DNA from: Bacteroidaceae bacterium
GTDB lineage: Bacteria; Bacteroidota; Bacteroidia; Bacteroidales; Bacteroidaceae
Direction: 5' to 3'
Length of the DNA stretch: 60,561 nucleotides
Assembly: GCA_017509605.1 (NCBI GenBank)
Contig: JAFWPH010000011.1
Location: forward strand, 1 to 60,561
Shown here: positions 34,770-43,338 of the stretch, one piece after another
Layout: every line of letters begins with the position of its first letter
How positions within the stretch are numbered: position 1 is the first letter of the stretch
Program-made: the position numbers and the translations under genes
The notes under the pieces: generated by a model
What the model saw: the letters and a program-made list of their open reading frames with translations, nothing else
What the model was told of the DNA's origin: nothing
Databases searched by the model: none

Positions 34770-34804
34770 GCGAGTCCTTGAAAACCTCGTTAAAAAAACA
34801 AGAA
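34770..34804 (+). promoter_or_regulatory. PreQ1 class I riboswitch
   Basis: Stem P1 is GCGAG (34770-34774) with CTCGT (34786-34790). The loop starts UC and ends with a C immediately 5' of P1's second strand (34785), the position that pairs with preQ1 in known aptamers. The A-rich tail (34791-34798) leads to CAAG (34799-34802), which can form the P2 pseudoknot with CUUG (34777-34780). The tail resembles the Thermoanaerobacter tengcongensis aptamer. It ends five bases before the yhhQ start codon, so ligand binding should block translation initiation. Confidence 0.8.
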
Positions 34805-34806
34805 TT

Positions 34807-35490
34807 ATGCAAACAAAAAATGTGTCGGTATCCTTTATGCTTTGTGGGATACTGTTCTGTGTCTGCCTGATATGTTCAAACATGCTGGTAGTAAAAGCAT
34901 TTGAGTTCGGTCCCCTGAATTTCACTGGGGCCTTGTTCCTTTTCCCTGTCAGCTACATTCTCAATGACTGCATCTCCGAGGTGTGGGGGTTCAAGAAAGC
35001 ACGTCTTATCATTTGGACGGGATTTCTGATGAATTTCCTCGTCGTGACCATAGGCGCTTTTGTGGACGCTATCCCTGGTGCCTCTTATTGGGAGATGGAC
35101 GATGCCTTTCATGCCTTCTTCGGACTGGTGCCGAGAGTGGCTGCCGCCTCTTTCCTCGCCTTCCTTGTGGGCTCTTTCCTCAACGCTTATGTGATGTCGA
35201 AGATGAAGGTGGCGAGTCAGGGACGTCATTTCTCCACTCGCGCCATACTGTCCACACTGGCCGGTGAGTTGTCCGACTCCGTCATTTTCTTCCCACTTGC
35301 ATTGGGTGGCATTGTGCCCTGGGACAAGATGGGGCTGATGGTCATTACTCAAGCTGTGTTGAAAACCGCGTATGAGATTTTGGTGCTTCCTCTCACTATA
35401 AAGGTAGTGAAATGGCTGAAGAAATACGAAGGTACTGATGTTTACGACCGTGACATCTCCTACAATGTGTTCCGTCTCAACGAAATTTAA
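34807..35490 (+). CDS. Queuosine precursor transporter (YhhQ/VUT family)
   Basis: The 227-residue inner membrane protein has about six hydrophobic segments. It carries family features [18 protein letters not shown] (about residues 53-70) and [21 protein letters not shown] (about 140-160). Family members import preQ0, preQ1 or queuine. The preQ1 riboswitch in its leader and queF 11 bases downstream agree with that role. The ATG at 34807 ([10 protein letters not shown]) is chosen because upstream in-frame codons lie within the riboswitch and promoter. Confidence 0.9.
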   Translation: MQTKNVSVSFMLCGILFCVCLICSNMLVVKAFEFGPLNFTGALFLFPVSYILNDCISEVWGFKKARLIIWTGFLMNFLVVTIGAFVDAIPGASYWEMDDAFHAFFGLVPRVAAASFLAFLVGSFLNAYVMSKMKVASQGRHFSTRAILSTLAGELSDSVIFFPLALGGIVPWDKMGLMVITQAVLKTAYEILVLPLTIKVVKWLKKYEGTDVYDRDISYNVFRLNEI

Positions 35491-35501
35491 TTATCAGAAC
35501 C

Positions 35502-35963
35502 ATGAGCGACAGAGTGAATGAAGGCCTCGTACAACTTGGAGGCAAGACAAAGTACCCGAATGATTATGACCCCAGTGTGCTGGAGACGTTCGAGAACAAG
35601 CATCAGGAAAACGACTACTGGGTGAGGTTCAATTGCCCGGAGTTCACGACCTTGTGCCCGATTACCGGACAGCCCGACTTCGCTGAGATCGTGATAGAGT
35701 ATATCCCCGATGTCAGGATGGTAGAGAGCAAGAGCTTGAAACTGTATCTTTTCAGTTTCCGTAACCATGGTGACTTCCATGAGGACTGTGTGAATGTCAT
35801 CATGAAAGACTTGGTTCGCTTGATGGATCCTCGCTATATTGAGGTGACGGGCTTGTTCGTTCCCCGCGGAGGCATTTCCATTCATCCTTATGCCAATTAT
35901 GGACGTCCAGGCACAAAGTATGAGCAAATGGCCGAATACCGCATGATGCACCATCATCTCTAA
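35502..35963 (+). CDS. queF: NADPH-dependent 7-cyano-7-deazaguanine reductase
   Basis: It reduces preQ0 to preQ1 in queuosine biosynthesis. The 153-residue, single-domain (YkvM-type) enzyme has the nucleophile Cys52 in [13 protein letters not shown]. The QueF motif [16 protein letters not shown] (about 75-90) is followed by DFHED with the active-site Asp/His/Glu set. It is cotranscribed with the precursor transporter under a preQ1 riboswitch. queC, queD and queE are not in this window. Confidence 0.95.
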   Translation: MSDRVNEGLVQLGGKTKYPNDYDPSVLETFENKHQENDYWVRFNCPEFTTLCPITGQPDFAEIVIEYIPDVRMVESKSLKLYLFSFRNHGDFHEDCVNVIMKDLVRLMDPRYIEVTGLFVPRGGISIHPYANYGRPGTKYEQMAEYRMMHHHL

Positions 35964-35986
35964 TCTGTCCTTCGGACTTTCAACAT

Positions 35987-36033
35987 AAAGAAGACCGCAA
36001 CTTGTCCATTCACGATAGGTTGCGGTCTTCTTT
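35987..36033. terminator. Terminator between queF and dnaX
   Basis: A perfect 15-bp stem, 35987-36001 with 36019-36033, has its outer pairs made of A/T. It lies between convergent genes and could serve both directions. Confidence 0.8.
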
Positions 36034-36049
36034 CTATGGTGTGAGCGGT

Positions 36050-37822
36050 TCACGACAAGTCCAGGTTGAGCACGTCACGGAGCTTTTTCAGACTGGGGTT
36101 GATTCCGCACATGTTCATGAATTGTTCTTGCCGGGAATAGGCTCTTTTTTTCTCCTCGGCTTCCCTCATTCTCACATTCATGGTGATGTTCACGTTATCG
36201 AGGTTGTCGCGAAGATATTGTTCGATGGCAGGTTTGTACTGCTTGAGTTGATCGGCCACGGCAGGATTGTTGGCTACCACCTCGAAATGGTCGCTGTCGA
36301 TGATGGTCAGGTTGCTTTCCAGGTCGATGAGCCGTTTGGCCATAGCCGTTTCCTGTTGGGGCAGCGTTTTGGCATAGCTGGTCCAAACCATCGCCAGACG
36401 ACCACCGTCTAAAGGTTTGTTAACACGATGGATGGTACCATCCGTTGTCCCTGTCTGCTGGGGGGCAGTAGTCTTGGCGTTTTCACCATTGTCTCTTTGC
36501 AGTTTGATAGCCACGCCCGTGATGGAGAAACCGCGTACCTTAGCGCTCGAGCCGCCCGTGTTGACAGGCGCCTTGTTGGTCATCGTGGTTGCCGAGGTGG
36601 CTTGTGTTCTCATCGGGGCAGTCTTGTCCACCGCCTTGGTGTTGGCTGAAACCGGAGTCTTCACTCCAGTCAGCTTGAAAATGGGTTTGAGAGTCTTAGC
36701 AGGGCCACGCCCCGCGCTCTCGCCGTCGTCTTGTGCCGCCTGCGCCACTTCAATCAATGTGAGTTCCACCAACAGGCGTTTGTTCTTGCTTTGTTTGTAG
36801 TTCAGGTCGCAGTTGTTGAGCAGTTTCATGGCTTGGATGATGAAATTGCTCTTGCATTTCTGTGCCTGTTCAAGGTATTGCTGCTGAATCTCCTTGCTTG
36901 CCTCGATGAGCGAGATGGTCTGGGGATCGCGGGCCACAAGCATGTTGCGGAAATGCTGAGCCAGCCCTGTGATGAAGTATCCCATGTCGAAGCCTCGGTT
37001 GATGATGTCGTTGAGTGTCAGCAGGGTGTCTGTGATCTTGTTGGCAAGGAAGTATTCCGTTATGCGGAAATAGTAATTGTAGTCGAGGACGTTGAGGTTG
37101 GCTATCGTGGTAGCGTAGGTGATGTTGCCCTGGGAGAAACTGGCCACCTGGTCGAAAATGGAGAGCGCGTCGCGCATGCCTCCGTCGGCTTTCTCTGCAA
37201 TGACGTTGAGCGCCGCGGTCTCAGTGGTGTAACCTTCTTGTTGGGCCACCTGTTGGAGGTGAGTCACGATATCCTGTATCTCCATGCGCTTGAAGTCATA
37301 GACTTGGCAGCGGGAGAGGATGGTAGGCAGGATTTTCTGCTTCTCTGTTGTGGCGAGGATGAAGATGACATGAGCTGGTGGTTCCTCCAAGGTCTTGAGG
37401 AATGCGTTGAAGGCGGCCTGTGAGAGCATGTGTACCTCGTCGATGATGAAGACCTTGTACTTGCCAACCTGAGGCGGTATCCTTGTTTGCTCCATCAGTA
37501 TCTTGATGTCCTCCACACCGTTGTTGGAGGCCGCGTCGAGCTCTATGATATTGTATGAACGTTGTTCGTTGAACGACTTGCATGATTCACATTCGTTGCA
37601 TGCCTCGCCGTCTGGCTGGCGGTTCATGCAGTTGATGGTTTTTGCGAAGATGCGGGCACAAGTGGTCTTTCCTACTCCCCGTGGTCCACAGAAAAGGTAG
37701 GCATGGGCCAGATGCTCTGATGCGATGGCGTTCTTGAGCGTGGTGGTGAGAGCGTGTTGTCCCACAACGCTGTCGAAACTCATCGGGCGGTATTTGCGTG
37801 CTGATACAATGTAGTTGTCCAT
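36050..37822 (-). CDS. dnaX: DNA polymerase III subunit gamma/tau
   Basis: This clamp-loader ATPase links the polymerase cores of the replisome. The 590-residue protein starts MDNYIVSARKYRPMSFDSVVGQ. It has Walker A GPRGVGKTT (about 48-56), a zinc module with four Cys (CMNRQPDGEACNECESC), a Walker B region VFIIDEVHML, and sensor 1 ILATTEKQKILPTILSRCQ. The C-terminal 200 residues are Thr/Ala/Lys-rich and then helical, as in tau. The promoter lies about 80 bases upstream; the rest of the upstream region carries DnaA boxes. Confidence 0.95.
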   Translation of the reverse strand: MDNYIVSARKYRPMSFDSVVGQHALTTTLKNAIASEHLAHAYLFCGPRGVGKTTCARIFAKTINCMNRQPDGEACNECESCKSFNEQRSYNIIELDAASNNGVEDIKILMEQTRIPPQVGKYKVFIIDEVHMLSQAAFNAFLKTLEEPPAHVIFILATTEKQKILPTILSRCQVYDFKRMEIQDIVTHLQQVAQQEGYTTETAALNVIAEKADGGMRDALSIFDQVASFSQGNITYATTIANLNVLDYNYYFRITEYFLANKITDTLLTLNDIINRGFDMGYFITGLAQHFRNMLVARDPQTISLIEASKEIQQQYLEQAQKCKSNFIIQAMKLLNNCDLNYKQSKNKRLLVELTLIEVAQAAQDDGESAGRGPAKTLKPIFKLTGVKTPVSANTKAVDKTAPMRTQATSATTMTNKAPVNTGGSSAKVRGFSITGVAIKLQRDNGENAKTTAPQQTGTTDGTIHRVNKPLDGGRLAMVWTSYAKTLPQQETAMAKRLIDLESNLTIIDSDHFEVVANNPAVADQLKQYKPAIEQYLRDNLDNVNITMNVRMREAEEKKRAYSRQEQFMNMCGINPSLKKLRDVLNLDLS

Positions 37823-37902
37823 TATGCTGTTGCGATAGGTTGTCTTTTTGGTTAGTGATGTGGTTGTTAAGGCCCCAGAAATTGTTTCAGATTAGAATTA
37901 AG

Positions 37903-37910
37903 CAAAATTA
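37903..37910 (-). promoter_or_regulatory. dnaX promoter -7 element
   Basis: TAATTTTG on the minus strand lies 80 bases before the dnaX start. Its -33 region (about 37931-37934) overlaps the palindrome TCCACAATGTGGA and a DnaA box. Confidence 0.6.
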
Positions 37911-37925
37911 GTCTTTTTTTTTCAA

Positions 37926-37941
37926 TTATCCACAATGTGGA
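37926..37941 (+). promoter_or_regulatory. DnaA box and palindrome at the dnaX promoter
   Basis: TTATCCACA (37926-37934) is a perfect consensus DnaA box. It overlaps the 13-base palindrome TCCACAATGTGGA (37929-37941). Both overlap the -33 region of the dnaX promoter, so DnaA could regulate dnaX. Confidence 0.55.
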
Positions 37942-37955
37942 GATGATTTTGCTAT

Positions 37956-37992
37956 AAAAAAAGTATGCGGCCGGTTCCCACCGGTCGCATAC
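37956..37992 (-). terminator. Rho-independent terminator on the minus strand upstream of dnaX
   Basis: The stem 37963-37975 with 37980-37992 (13 bp, one G-T pair, 4-base loop) runs into seven T on the minus strand. No annotated gene ends here; it marks the 3' end of the candidate RNA. Confidence 0.8.
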
Positions 37993-38024
37993 CTTTACAA
38001 ATGAGAATCATTTGTAGGATCTGG

Positions 38025-38033
38025 TGTGGATAA
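38025..38033 (-). promoter_or_regulatory. Second DnaA box
   Basis: TGTGGATAA is the exact reverse complement of TTATCCACA and lies 91 bases beyond the first box in the opposite orientation. A weaker relative, ATTTCCACA, is near 38091-38099. Confidence 0.5.
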
Positions 38034-38123
38034 TGAGACTTACACACCTGCATCCTTGCGTAATTGCTATAAACTAACTAACTTAACTAATTATTTCCAC
38101 AAGTAAAACTTTTATTTCCGATG

Positions 38124-38131
38124 CAAAGTTA
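38124..38131 (-). promoter_or_regulatory. Promoter -7 element of the candidate small RNA
   Basis: TAACTTTG on the minus strand fits TAnnTTTG, with no good -33 box. It points away from the lipoprotein gene at 38673 and towards the three hairpins. Confidence 0.5.
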
Positions 38132-38672
38132 TCACATTAATCAAGAACTTTTATTATATATTTGTTTCAAAAACTTGCATATTTCTATCATATTGAAAAG
38201 ATGTGATATTTGATACAGAATTGATATGATTTGGTTTGCTTTTGGAATCAAATTGTACCAAGATCCGAAAAAATTCTCTCATCTGGAAATAAATACGCCT
38301 GCATATCCAAAAGTATTTAACTCATTAACCATCACGGTTGGTAAATGTTATATTTGTTTATATAATGTGACATTTTTATGATAATTTATAACAATCTCTA
38401 TTCCTTGATACGTTTTTTCCTTAATTTAGGCCTGAATAATTCAGGAAAAGTTCTAATTTTGCATAGGAAATCAAATCCTTGATTGTAGCAATTGCTCCAA
38501 TTTAACCATGTATAAGAGAATAATGTACTAATTAAGCATGGAAGAGAAAAGTAGAGCTTGCGCGTATTGTGATATACATATGATTCCATTGGTTGATTCA
38601 TCGATTGATTAGACTGAGAGAAAGTATTATAAAAAGATTGTATATTTCCGATTAATTATTTTTTTACAGATT
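38132..38672. other. 540-base AT-rich intergenic region
   Basis: The region is strongly AT-rich, with many T and A runs. It contains the palindrome/promoter at 38431-38461 and a 5' leader of about 205 bases for the lipoprotein gene, with a small AATCAA/TTGATT hairpin near 38470-38485. A 67-codon minus frame (38398-38601) looks like chance. With the DnaA boxes to its left, the region could serve as an unwinding element, but that is speculative. Confidence 0.5.
38431..38461 (+). promoter_or_regulatory. Promoter with overlapping operator-like palindrome
   Basis: TAATTTTG (38454-38461) is preceded, where the -33 box should be, by the perfect palindrome CCTGAATAATTCAGG (38431-38445). No TTTG box is present. 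This suggests a regulator-controlled promoter for the lipoprotein gene 210 bases downstream. Confidence 0.5.
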
Positions 38673-40529
38673 ATGAAGGTAAAAAATTTTTTGATGATGG
38701 CTTATGTCGTGTCCGTTTTGGTTGCCTGCCAGAACACAGACATTGATGAGCCGTATTCTCCTCAGAGCCAAGATGAGGTTGCTTTTTTGAGTAAATACAC
38801 AAAGAACTTTGAATCGAAGTTCGGGCCAGTCAATGCCAGTCATGATTGGGGATTCGGTTTGCAGCCTATCGCTGGAGGTGAATCACTTACCCGCGCTTCT
38901 TATGTAAATTCAAACGAATGGGTCACAAAATATCATTTTGATGTACCTGGTGGCCTATCGGATAACCAGGGGCAACCTTGGGGATGGGCACACGGCGATG
39001 TGACCAACTATGAGCGCGCCTACGTTTATTGGTGGTTCTCCACTCATCGTTGGCCTGTGACTACAGAGGTGAACTGGAGTGATTATTTCATTGAGTATGT
39101 GTGGGGACAGCCCGAACATTCGGGTTTTAATGGTGACGGCACTCGGGTGAATGACGGTGGTGCTCATTTTGGAATGGACCAGATCAGAAGTATTAAACAA
39201 GGGCTCATATCGAGCAATCCTGCATCCAACATCAATGCATCTAATGCTGATGAACACCTGATTGCTGAATCTGGAAATTATGAGCATGTCAGTGATTTCA
39301 ACGCCGGCGGCAATACAAGAGAACAGGTGATGTATGAAGCAAACGCCAGCACACTCGATTTCCTTTACAATTGTACTTATGTCAACGGTTTCCATAACAA
39401 CTGGACGCTTCAGTATATCAATGGCAGTTATTACCTGGCATTTGACTATTGGCATAAGGAAATGAACTCAGGAACTGGAGAGATTGTGTATAAAGACAAC
39501 AACCCTGTAGGAGCTGACGGTTATTACAACGATTGGATACTTAAATTGACCAACGGTATCCACACAGTTGATAATTATACGCGTCGAGTGATGTGTGAGG
39601 ACTTGGGCAACACCTTCGACTGGGACTTCAATGACGTTGTGTTTGATGTGACCACTTTTGTTGAGGGAAATGATTATTATGCGATGATTACCCTTCAGGC
39701 TGCAGGTGGAACAAAGAAAATCTATGTGGGCGACTTGGAACACGAGGCTCATGCCATGTTTGGGGTTCCCCATACACAACCTGTGAATGTGGCAGCTGGC
39801 GTGATGCGTCCTGCAGTCGTGTGGCGCTTAAAGCTGAATCAAGAGCAACTGGAGAATGTAAATGGAGTGGTGTATGCCAAGACAGAGGCTATTCCTGTTT
39901 ATGTTGAGTCTGAGGGAAATATTGCTGGCGAGGTGCTACCATACGAAATCCATAATGAGGCGGGAGCTGCTCCCCAGAAAATCTGTTGCCCTTGCAACTC
40001 CTATTGGCTGAAAGAGATGATGGGCATCGAGAAAGGACATGTCTCATTCGTTGATTGGGCGAAAGGCGGCAGCAAGTCAACTGAAGAATCCATTCCTGTG
40101 AATGATGGCTTCTTTGTGACCACTACCAATGGCACTCCTGACTTCACTTATCTGTATGCAGACTTGGGACAGCCATACGCTGTATCATATGCACCAGGTT
40201 TTGAGAACGGCTGGCAGCAAACGACATTCACTCCATGGAAGTATTTGTGGGAGAGTTGCGATAAGAGCGACAGCCAGTTCACTCAGGAATGGGAATATAC
40301 TAAGAGTTGGAAAGAAGTACGCAATGAACACGGTGAGTTGGTAGGACACGAACCCGCTGAAACTTATACCCGCAGTTTCATTCTGGAAGCTCCTTTTATT
40401 TTCAGCGGTTCGGGTATCGACGACCCTATCGCCTTGTCGCCTGACAAGATGCAGAATATCATCAACAACTCAGCAACCTATAGTGAGTTCTACAATGGAG
40501 TGGTTTGGCAGCCCAGTGCCGGCCATTGA
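38673..40529 (+). CDS. LruC-type (DUF4842-like) surface lipoprotein
   Basis: The 618-residue product has a lipoprotein signal MKVKNFLMMAYVVSVLVAC, followed by the acidic QNTDIDEP, which resembles the Bacteroidetes surface-export signal. The middle holds DLGNTFDWDFNDVVFDV (about residues 310-326), a Ca-binding-like motif typical of LruC/DUF4842 domains. The C-terminal half is rich in aromatic residues and beta strands. No enzyme motif is seen. It has a long leader and a promoter with a palindrome and ends at a strong terminator. A structural or binding role at the cell surface is inferred. Confidence 0.78.
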   Translation: MKVKNFLMMAYVVSVLVACQNTDIDEPYSPQSQDEVAFLSKYTKNFESKFGPVNASHDWGFGLQPIAGGESLTRASYVNSNEWVTKYHFDVPGGLSDNQGQPWGWAHGDVTNYERAYVYWWFSTHRWPVTTEVNWSDYFIEYVWGQPEHSGFNGDGTRVNDGGAHFGMDQIRSIKQGLISSNPASNINASNADEHLIAESGNYEHVSDFNAGGNTREQVMYEANASTLDFLYNCTYVNGFHNNWTLQYINGSYYLAFDYWHKEMNSGTGEIVYKDNNPVGADGYYNDWILKLTNGIHTVDNYTRRVMCEDLGNTFDWDFNDVVFDVTTFVEGNDYYAMITLQAAGGTKKIYVGDLEHEAHAMFGVPHTQPVNVAAGVMRPAVVWRLKLNQEQLENVNGVVYAKTEAIPVYVESEGNIAGEVLPYEIHNEAGAAPQKICCPCNSYWLKEMMGIEKGHVSFVDWAKGGSKSTEESIPVNDGFFVTTTNGTPDFTYLYADLGQPYAVSYAPGFENGWQQTTFTPWKYLWESCDKSDSQFTQEWEYTKSWKEVRNEHGELVGHEPAETYTRSFILEAPFIFSGSGIDDPIALSPDKMQNIINNSATYSEFYNGVVWQPSAGH

Positions 40530-40561
40530 TCATCATTTCGATGATTTACCTATTAATATAG

Positions 40562-40608
40562 AACGGACACATCCACAGTTCTTTGCGGATGTGTCCGTTT
40601 CCTTTTTT
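40562..40608 (+). terminator. Rho-independent terminator after the LruC-type gene
   Basis: A 13-bp stem (40562-40574 with 40587-40599) is followed after CC by six T (40603-40608). It separates convergent genes. Confidence 0.88.
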
Positions 40609-40640
40609 GCTGGTTACCTTATATTATTTTGCTTGGCCCT

Positions 40641-43217
40641 TTACTTGTTGATCGTGTAAGGCGACTCGTCCATAAAGAGGTATGACCTCTGGTATCCACC
40701 GCAGTCAAGAACCAGTTTTTCGAACACTGTGCCCGGCTCAATGGGCTTGAGTGTGATGGTGTGGTAGCCGTCACTGGTGGGTGAGAGGGTGAACGACTCC
40801 TTTGTGTCGATGATTCTCCTGGCCACGGTCGGATATAAGCGTGAATAGACGTTCTGCGGTTCTTCGTTGAGGTTGTGGTTGTAGTTCACCTCACGTGGAG
40901 TGCTGCCGTCGATGGAGATAGTGAAACGATGCCCCTTGACGTTGGCGAATGCAAGGGTGGATTTGATGATCACATGCAGCTCTACATCCTTCACTTCTTG
41001 AGGTATGCGTACCTTGTATGTCAGTGATGCGCCGTCGGTGGGTTGTGAATAGGGCTGGAGGGATATTCCGCTCAATGTTCTTCCCATATAGGGGATGATG
41101 GCCCATTTGGCATTGGCAGCGTCGGTCTTGGCGAAGTAGTGCTCAGCCTCGATGGAAGCCACACCGTTGCTGACTGCGAACATATAGCCACCGTCCTGGT
41201 GGTTGGCCATATCGATTCTGTTCACTTTGGGCATGATGTCCTCGGGGAAATTGTCATTCCAGTTGGTGTAGCCGATGTGCTTCTGGATCATCATGTTCTT
41301 CCATTTGCCCCCGGCCATCACGTTGTTGTAGTCGTATGAGAGCGCCTTGTCGCGTTTGAAGTCTTTTTCCACCCGGTCGGCCCATTCGTTGGCACGTGGG
41401 TCGCCTAATTGGAAGTAGTAACGGTTCATGGCTTGTGAGTAATACATGTCGTAAATGTTGGCCATGGCTTGAACAGGGAAGAGCACCAGTTGCTTGTAGG
41501 CGTCACGGTACTTGGCATCCAAATTCATGTACTGTCTAAGCGCGTCAACCTCAAGCCGTGCGAAATCGTCAGCGACTTGTTTCCATTCACCGGTCTGGAG
41601 GTTGTATGTGTTGGCGTCGAGCATCTCGGCGGTGCAACGTCCTGCATACTTGCAGTAGAGGTTGAGGATGCGAGCGGCTTCCGTTGCTTGTTCCTCGCCC
41701 AACTGCTGGGTGAAGAAGTCGCGGGTGTGGTCCAGGATGTTATCTACGGTGAACGCAGTCGGGTTCCAAGCCATGTTGAGGAAATAGGTGATGGGATATT
41801 CCATGGGTTTGAGGTCGCCCACGTTGAGAACCCACAATTTGTCCACACCATAATCATAAGTGACTTGCAATTGTTCCCACATGTTTTGTATGGGTGTGAC
41901 ATTCAGCCATTTTGAATTTCGGGGAGCACCCACGTAATCCACATGGTAGTACATTCCCCATCCGCCCTTGTGCAGACGTTCTTTCGCATCGGGCAGCTTG
42001 CGCACATCACCCCAGTTGTCGTCGCTCAGGAGCATAATTACGTCGTCGGGCATACGAAGGCCCATGTCATAATACCGTTGCACCTCTTTATATAGCGCCC
42101 ACACCTGAGGACGTTTCTCTGCAGGCTGACCTGTCACTTCCTTGATGATTTGACGCTGGTTCTTCACGATGGTTCTCAGCAGGTTCATGACGGCTTTGTC
42201 TTGGTCGCCACCTTCCTCGTCATGTCCTTCCTTGCCACCCATGGCGGTGTCGCCATCGCCACGCATGCCGATGGTAATCAGGTCCTCCGTGTCTTTGGCG
42301 CGTTCCATGCCCAGCCGGAAGAAGTCGTCGATGACCTTTTGGTTGGTGGCGTAGTTCCATTCACCGTATTCACGGCGGTGGCGGGCCCATTCCTGATGGT
42401 TGCGAGCCATGGGCTCGTGGTGGGACGTGCCCATGATCACCCCCATGTCGTTGGCTGTAGCGCTGTTGAGCGGATCATCGGCATAGAAGCTCCATCCCCA
42501 CATGGCGGGCCACAGGAAATTGCCGCGCAGGCGCAGGATCAACTCAAACACCCGGGCGTAGAAACGGTGGTCTCCGTATTTGGTACCGTAGGTGTGTTCC
42601 ACCCATCCTGTGAGGCAGGGCGCCTCGTCGTTGAGAAACAGTCCGCGGTAACGCACACCTGGTTCCCCGGCGGTGTAGGTGCCTCTTTGGATGACGGCGA
42701 AGTCACGGTGGACAACAGGCACGTCAGCCCAGTCGTACCAGGGTGAAACGCCTATCTGTTCCGAAAGCTCATAGATGCCGTAGATGGCGCCACGACGGTC
42801 GCTGCCGGCAATCACCAGCGCCTCCTCGATGCCAGGCAAAGGTTTGTAAACTGTGGTCATGATGTATTTCTCCACCTTGCCTTTCAGTTGCTTAGCGTCG
42901 ATGTGCTTGGCTTTCACAAGTTGGCTGATGAACTTACTGTCGAGTGTGCCGGCAATGACAAGTCGTCCGGATTGGGGAACGTCGTTCTTAATGGTGGGTT
43001 TGGTACCGCAAACCCTCTCAAAGTCTGCCTGGAGATTGTTGGCGGCGATAATCACTCCCTTGTTGTCGGCTGGGTCGATCAGTATGTCTATCGGCTGTCC
43101 GTTTTCAATAAGGATGAAACCTTCGCACGATGGATTGTACGAAGTGATGTCTTTGTGGTCGATAGCGGCTGCGACTTGAGCCACTGTCAGTGCGAGAATC
43201 AGTAGGATCTGTTTCAT
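40641..43217 (-). CDS. Xylan alpha-1,2-glucuronidase, family GH115
   Basis: The 858-residue secreted enzyme (signal peptide to about residue 18) matches GH115 throughout: YRGLFLNDEAPCLTGW (about 190-205), RLRGNFLWPAMWGWSF, SATANDMGVIMGTSHHEPM and TIGMRGDGDTAMGG. A C-terminal beta domain follows from about residue 680. GH115 enzymes remove (4-O-methyl)glucuronic acid from xylan, including internal positions, so it complements the GH10 xylanase at 12.8 kb. It lacks the NGKK tail and is probably periplasmic. It is a single gene with its own promoter. Confidence 0.93.
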   Translation of the reverse strand: MKQILLILALTVAQVAAAIDHKDITSYNPSCEGFILIENGQPIDILIDPADNKGVIIAANNLQADFERVCGTKPTIKNDVPQSGRLVIAGTLDSKFISQLVKAKHIDAKQLKGKVEKYIMTTVYKPLPGIEEALVIAGSDRRGAIYGIYELSEQIGVSPWYDWADVPVVHRDFAVIQRGTYTAGEPGVRYRGLFLNDEAPCLTGWVEHTYGTKYGDHRFYARVFELILRLRGNFLWPAMWGWSFYADDPLNSATANDMGVIMGTSHHEPMARNHQEWARHRREYGEWNYATNQKVIDDFFRLGMERAKDTEDLITIGMRGDGDTAMGGKEGHDEEGGDQDKAVMNLLRTIVKNQRQIIKEVTGQPAEKRPQVWALYKEVQRYYDMGLRMPDDVIMLLSDDNWGDVRKLPDAKERLHKGGWGMYYHVDYVGAPRNSKWLNVTPIQNMWEQLQVTYDYGVDKLWVLNVGDLKPMEYPITYFLNMAWNPTAFTVDNILDHTRDFFTQQLGEEQATEAARILNLYCKYAGRCTAEMLDANTYNLQTGEWKQVADDFARLEVDALRQYMNLDAKYRDAYKQLVLFPVQAMANIYDMYYSQAMNRYYFQLGDPRANEWADRVEKDFKRDKALSYDYNNVMAGGKWKNMMIQKHIGYTNWNDNFPEDIMPKVNRIDMANHQDGGYMFAVSNGVASIEAEHYFAKTDAANAKWAIIPYMGRTLSGISLQPYSQPTDGASLTYKVRIPQEVKDVELHVIIKSTLAFANVKGHRFTISIDGSTPREVNYNHNLNEEPQNVYSRLYPTVARRIIDTKESFTLSPTSDGYHTITLKPIEPGTVFEKLVLDCGGYQRSYLFMDESPYTINK

Positions 43218-43246
43218 ATTGCTGTACTGATAAATTGATTTTTACG

Positions 43247-43254
43247 CAAAATTA
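43247..43254 (-). promoter_or_regulatory. Promoter -7 element of the GH115 gene
   Basis: TAATTTTG on the minus strand lies 30 bases before the start codon; the -33 box is weak. Confidence 0.55.
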
Positions 43255-43338
43255 TCAATTCCGAGTATCAGCAACCCACAATCCTTGTTACAAGAATTGC
43301 TCCAAAGGTAACATATTAGGAAGATAAAAGGGAGGAGG

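Larger units (their letters stand above)
37956..38118 (-). ncRNA. Candidate small structured RNA
   Basis: On the minus strand a promoter element (38124-38131) is followed by about 160 bases with no convincing ORF and three hairpins. The first is GGTGTG/CACACC (38023-38028 with 38043-38048) stacked on GGAT/ATCC (38017-38020 with 38052-38055). The second is a perfect 8-bp stem ACAAATGA/TCATTTGT (37997-38015, loop GAA). The third is a 13-bp terminator (37963-37992). dnaX has its own promoter further on, so the terminator must end a separate transcript. An alternative is an attenuated long leader of dnaX. Confidence 0.5.

Noticed and set aside
38398..38601. 67-codon minus frame upstream of the LruC-type lipoprotein
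   Set aside because: It crosses the promoter and palindrome, has an odd composition and no paralogue or start signal.
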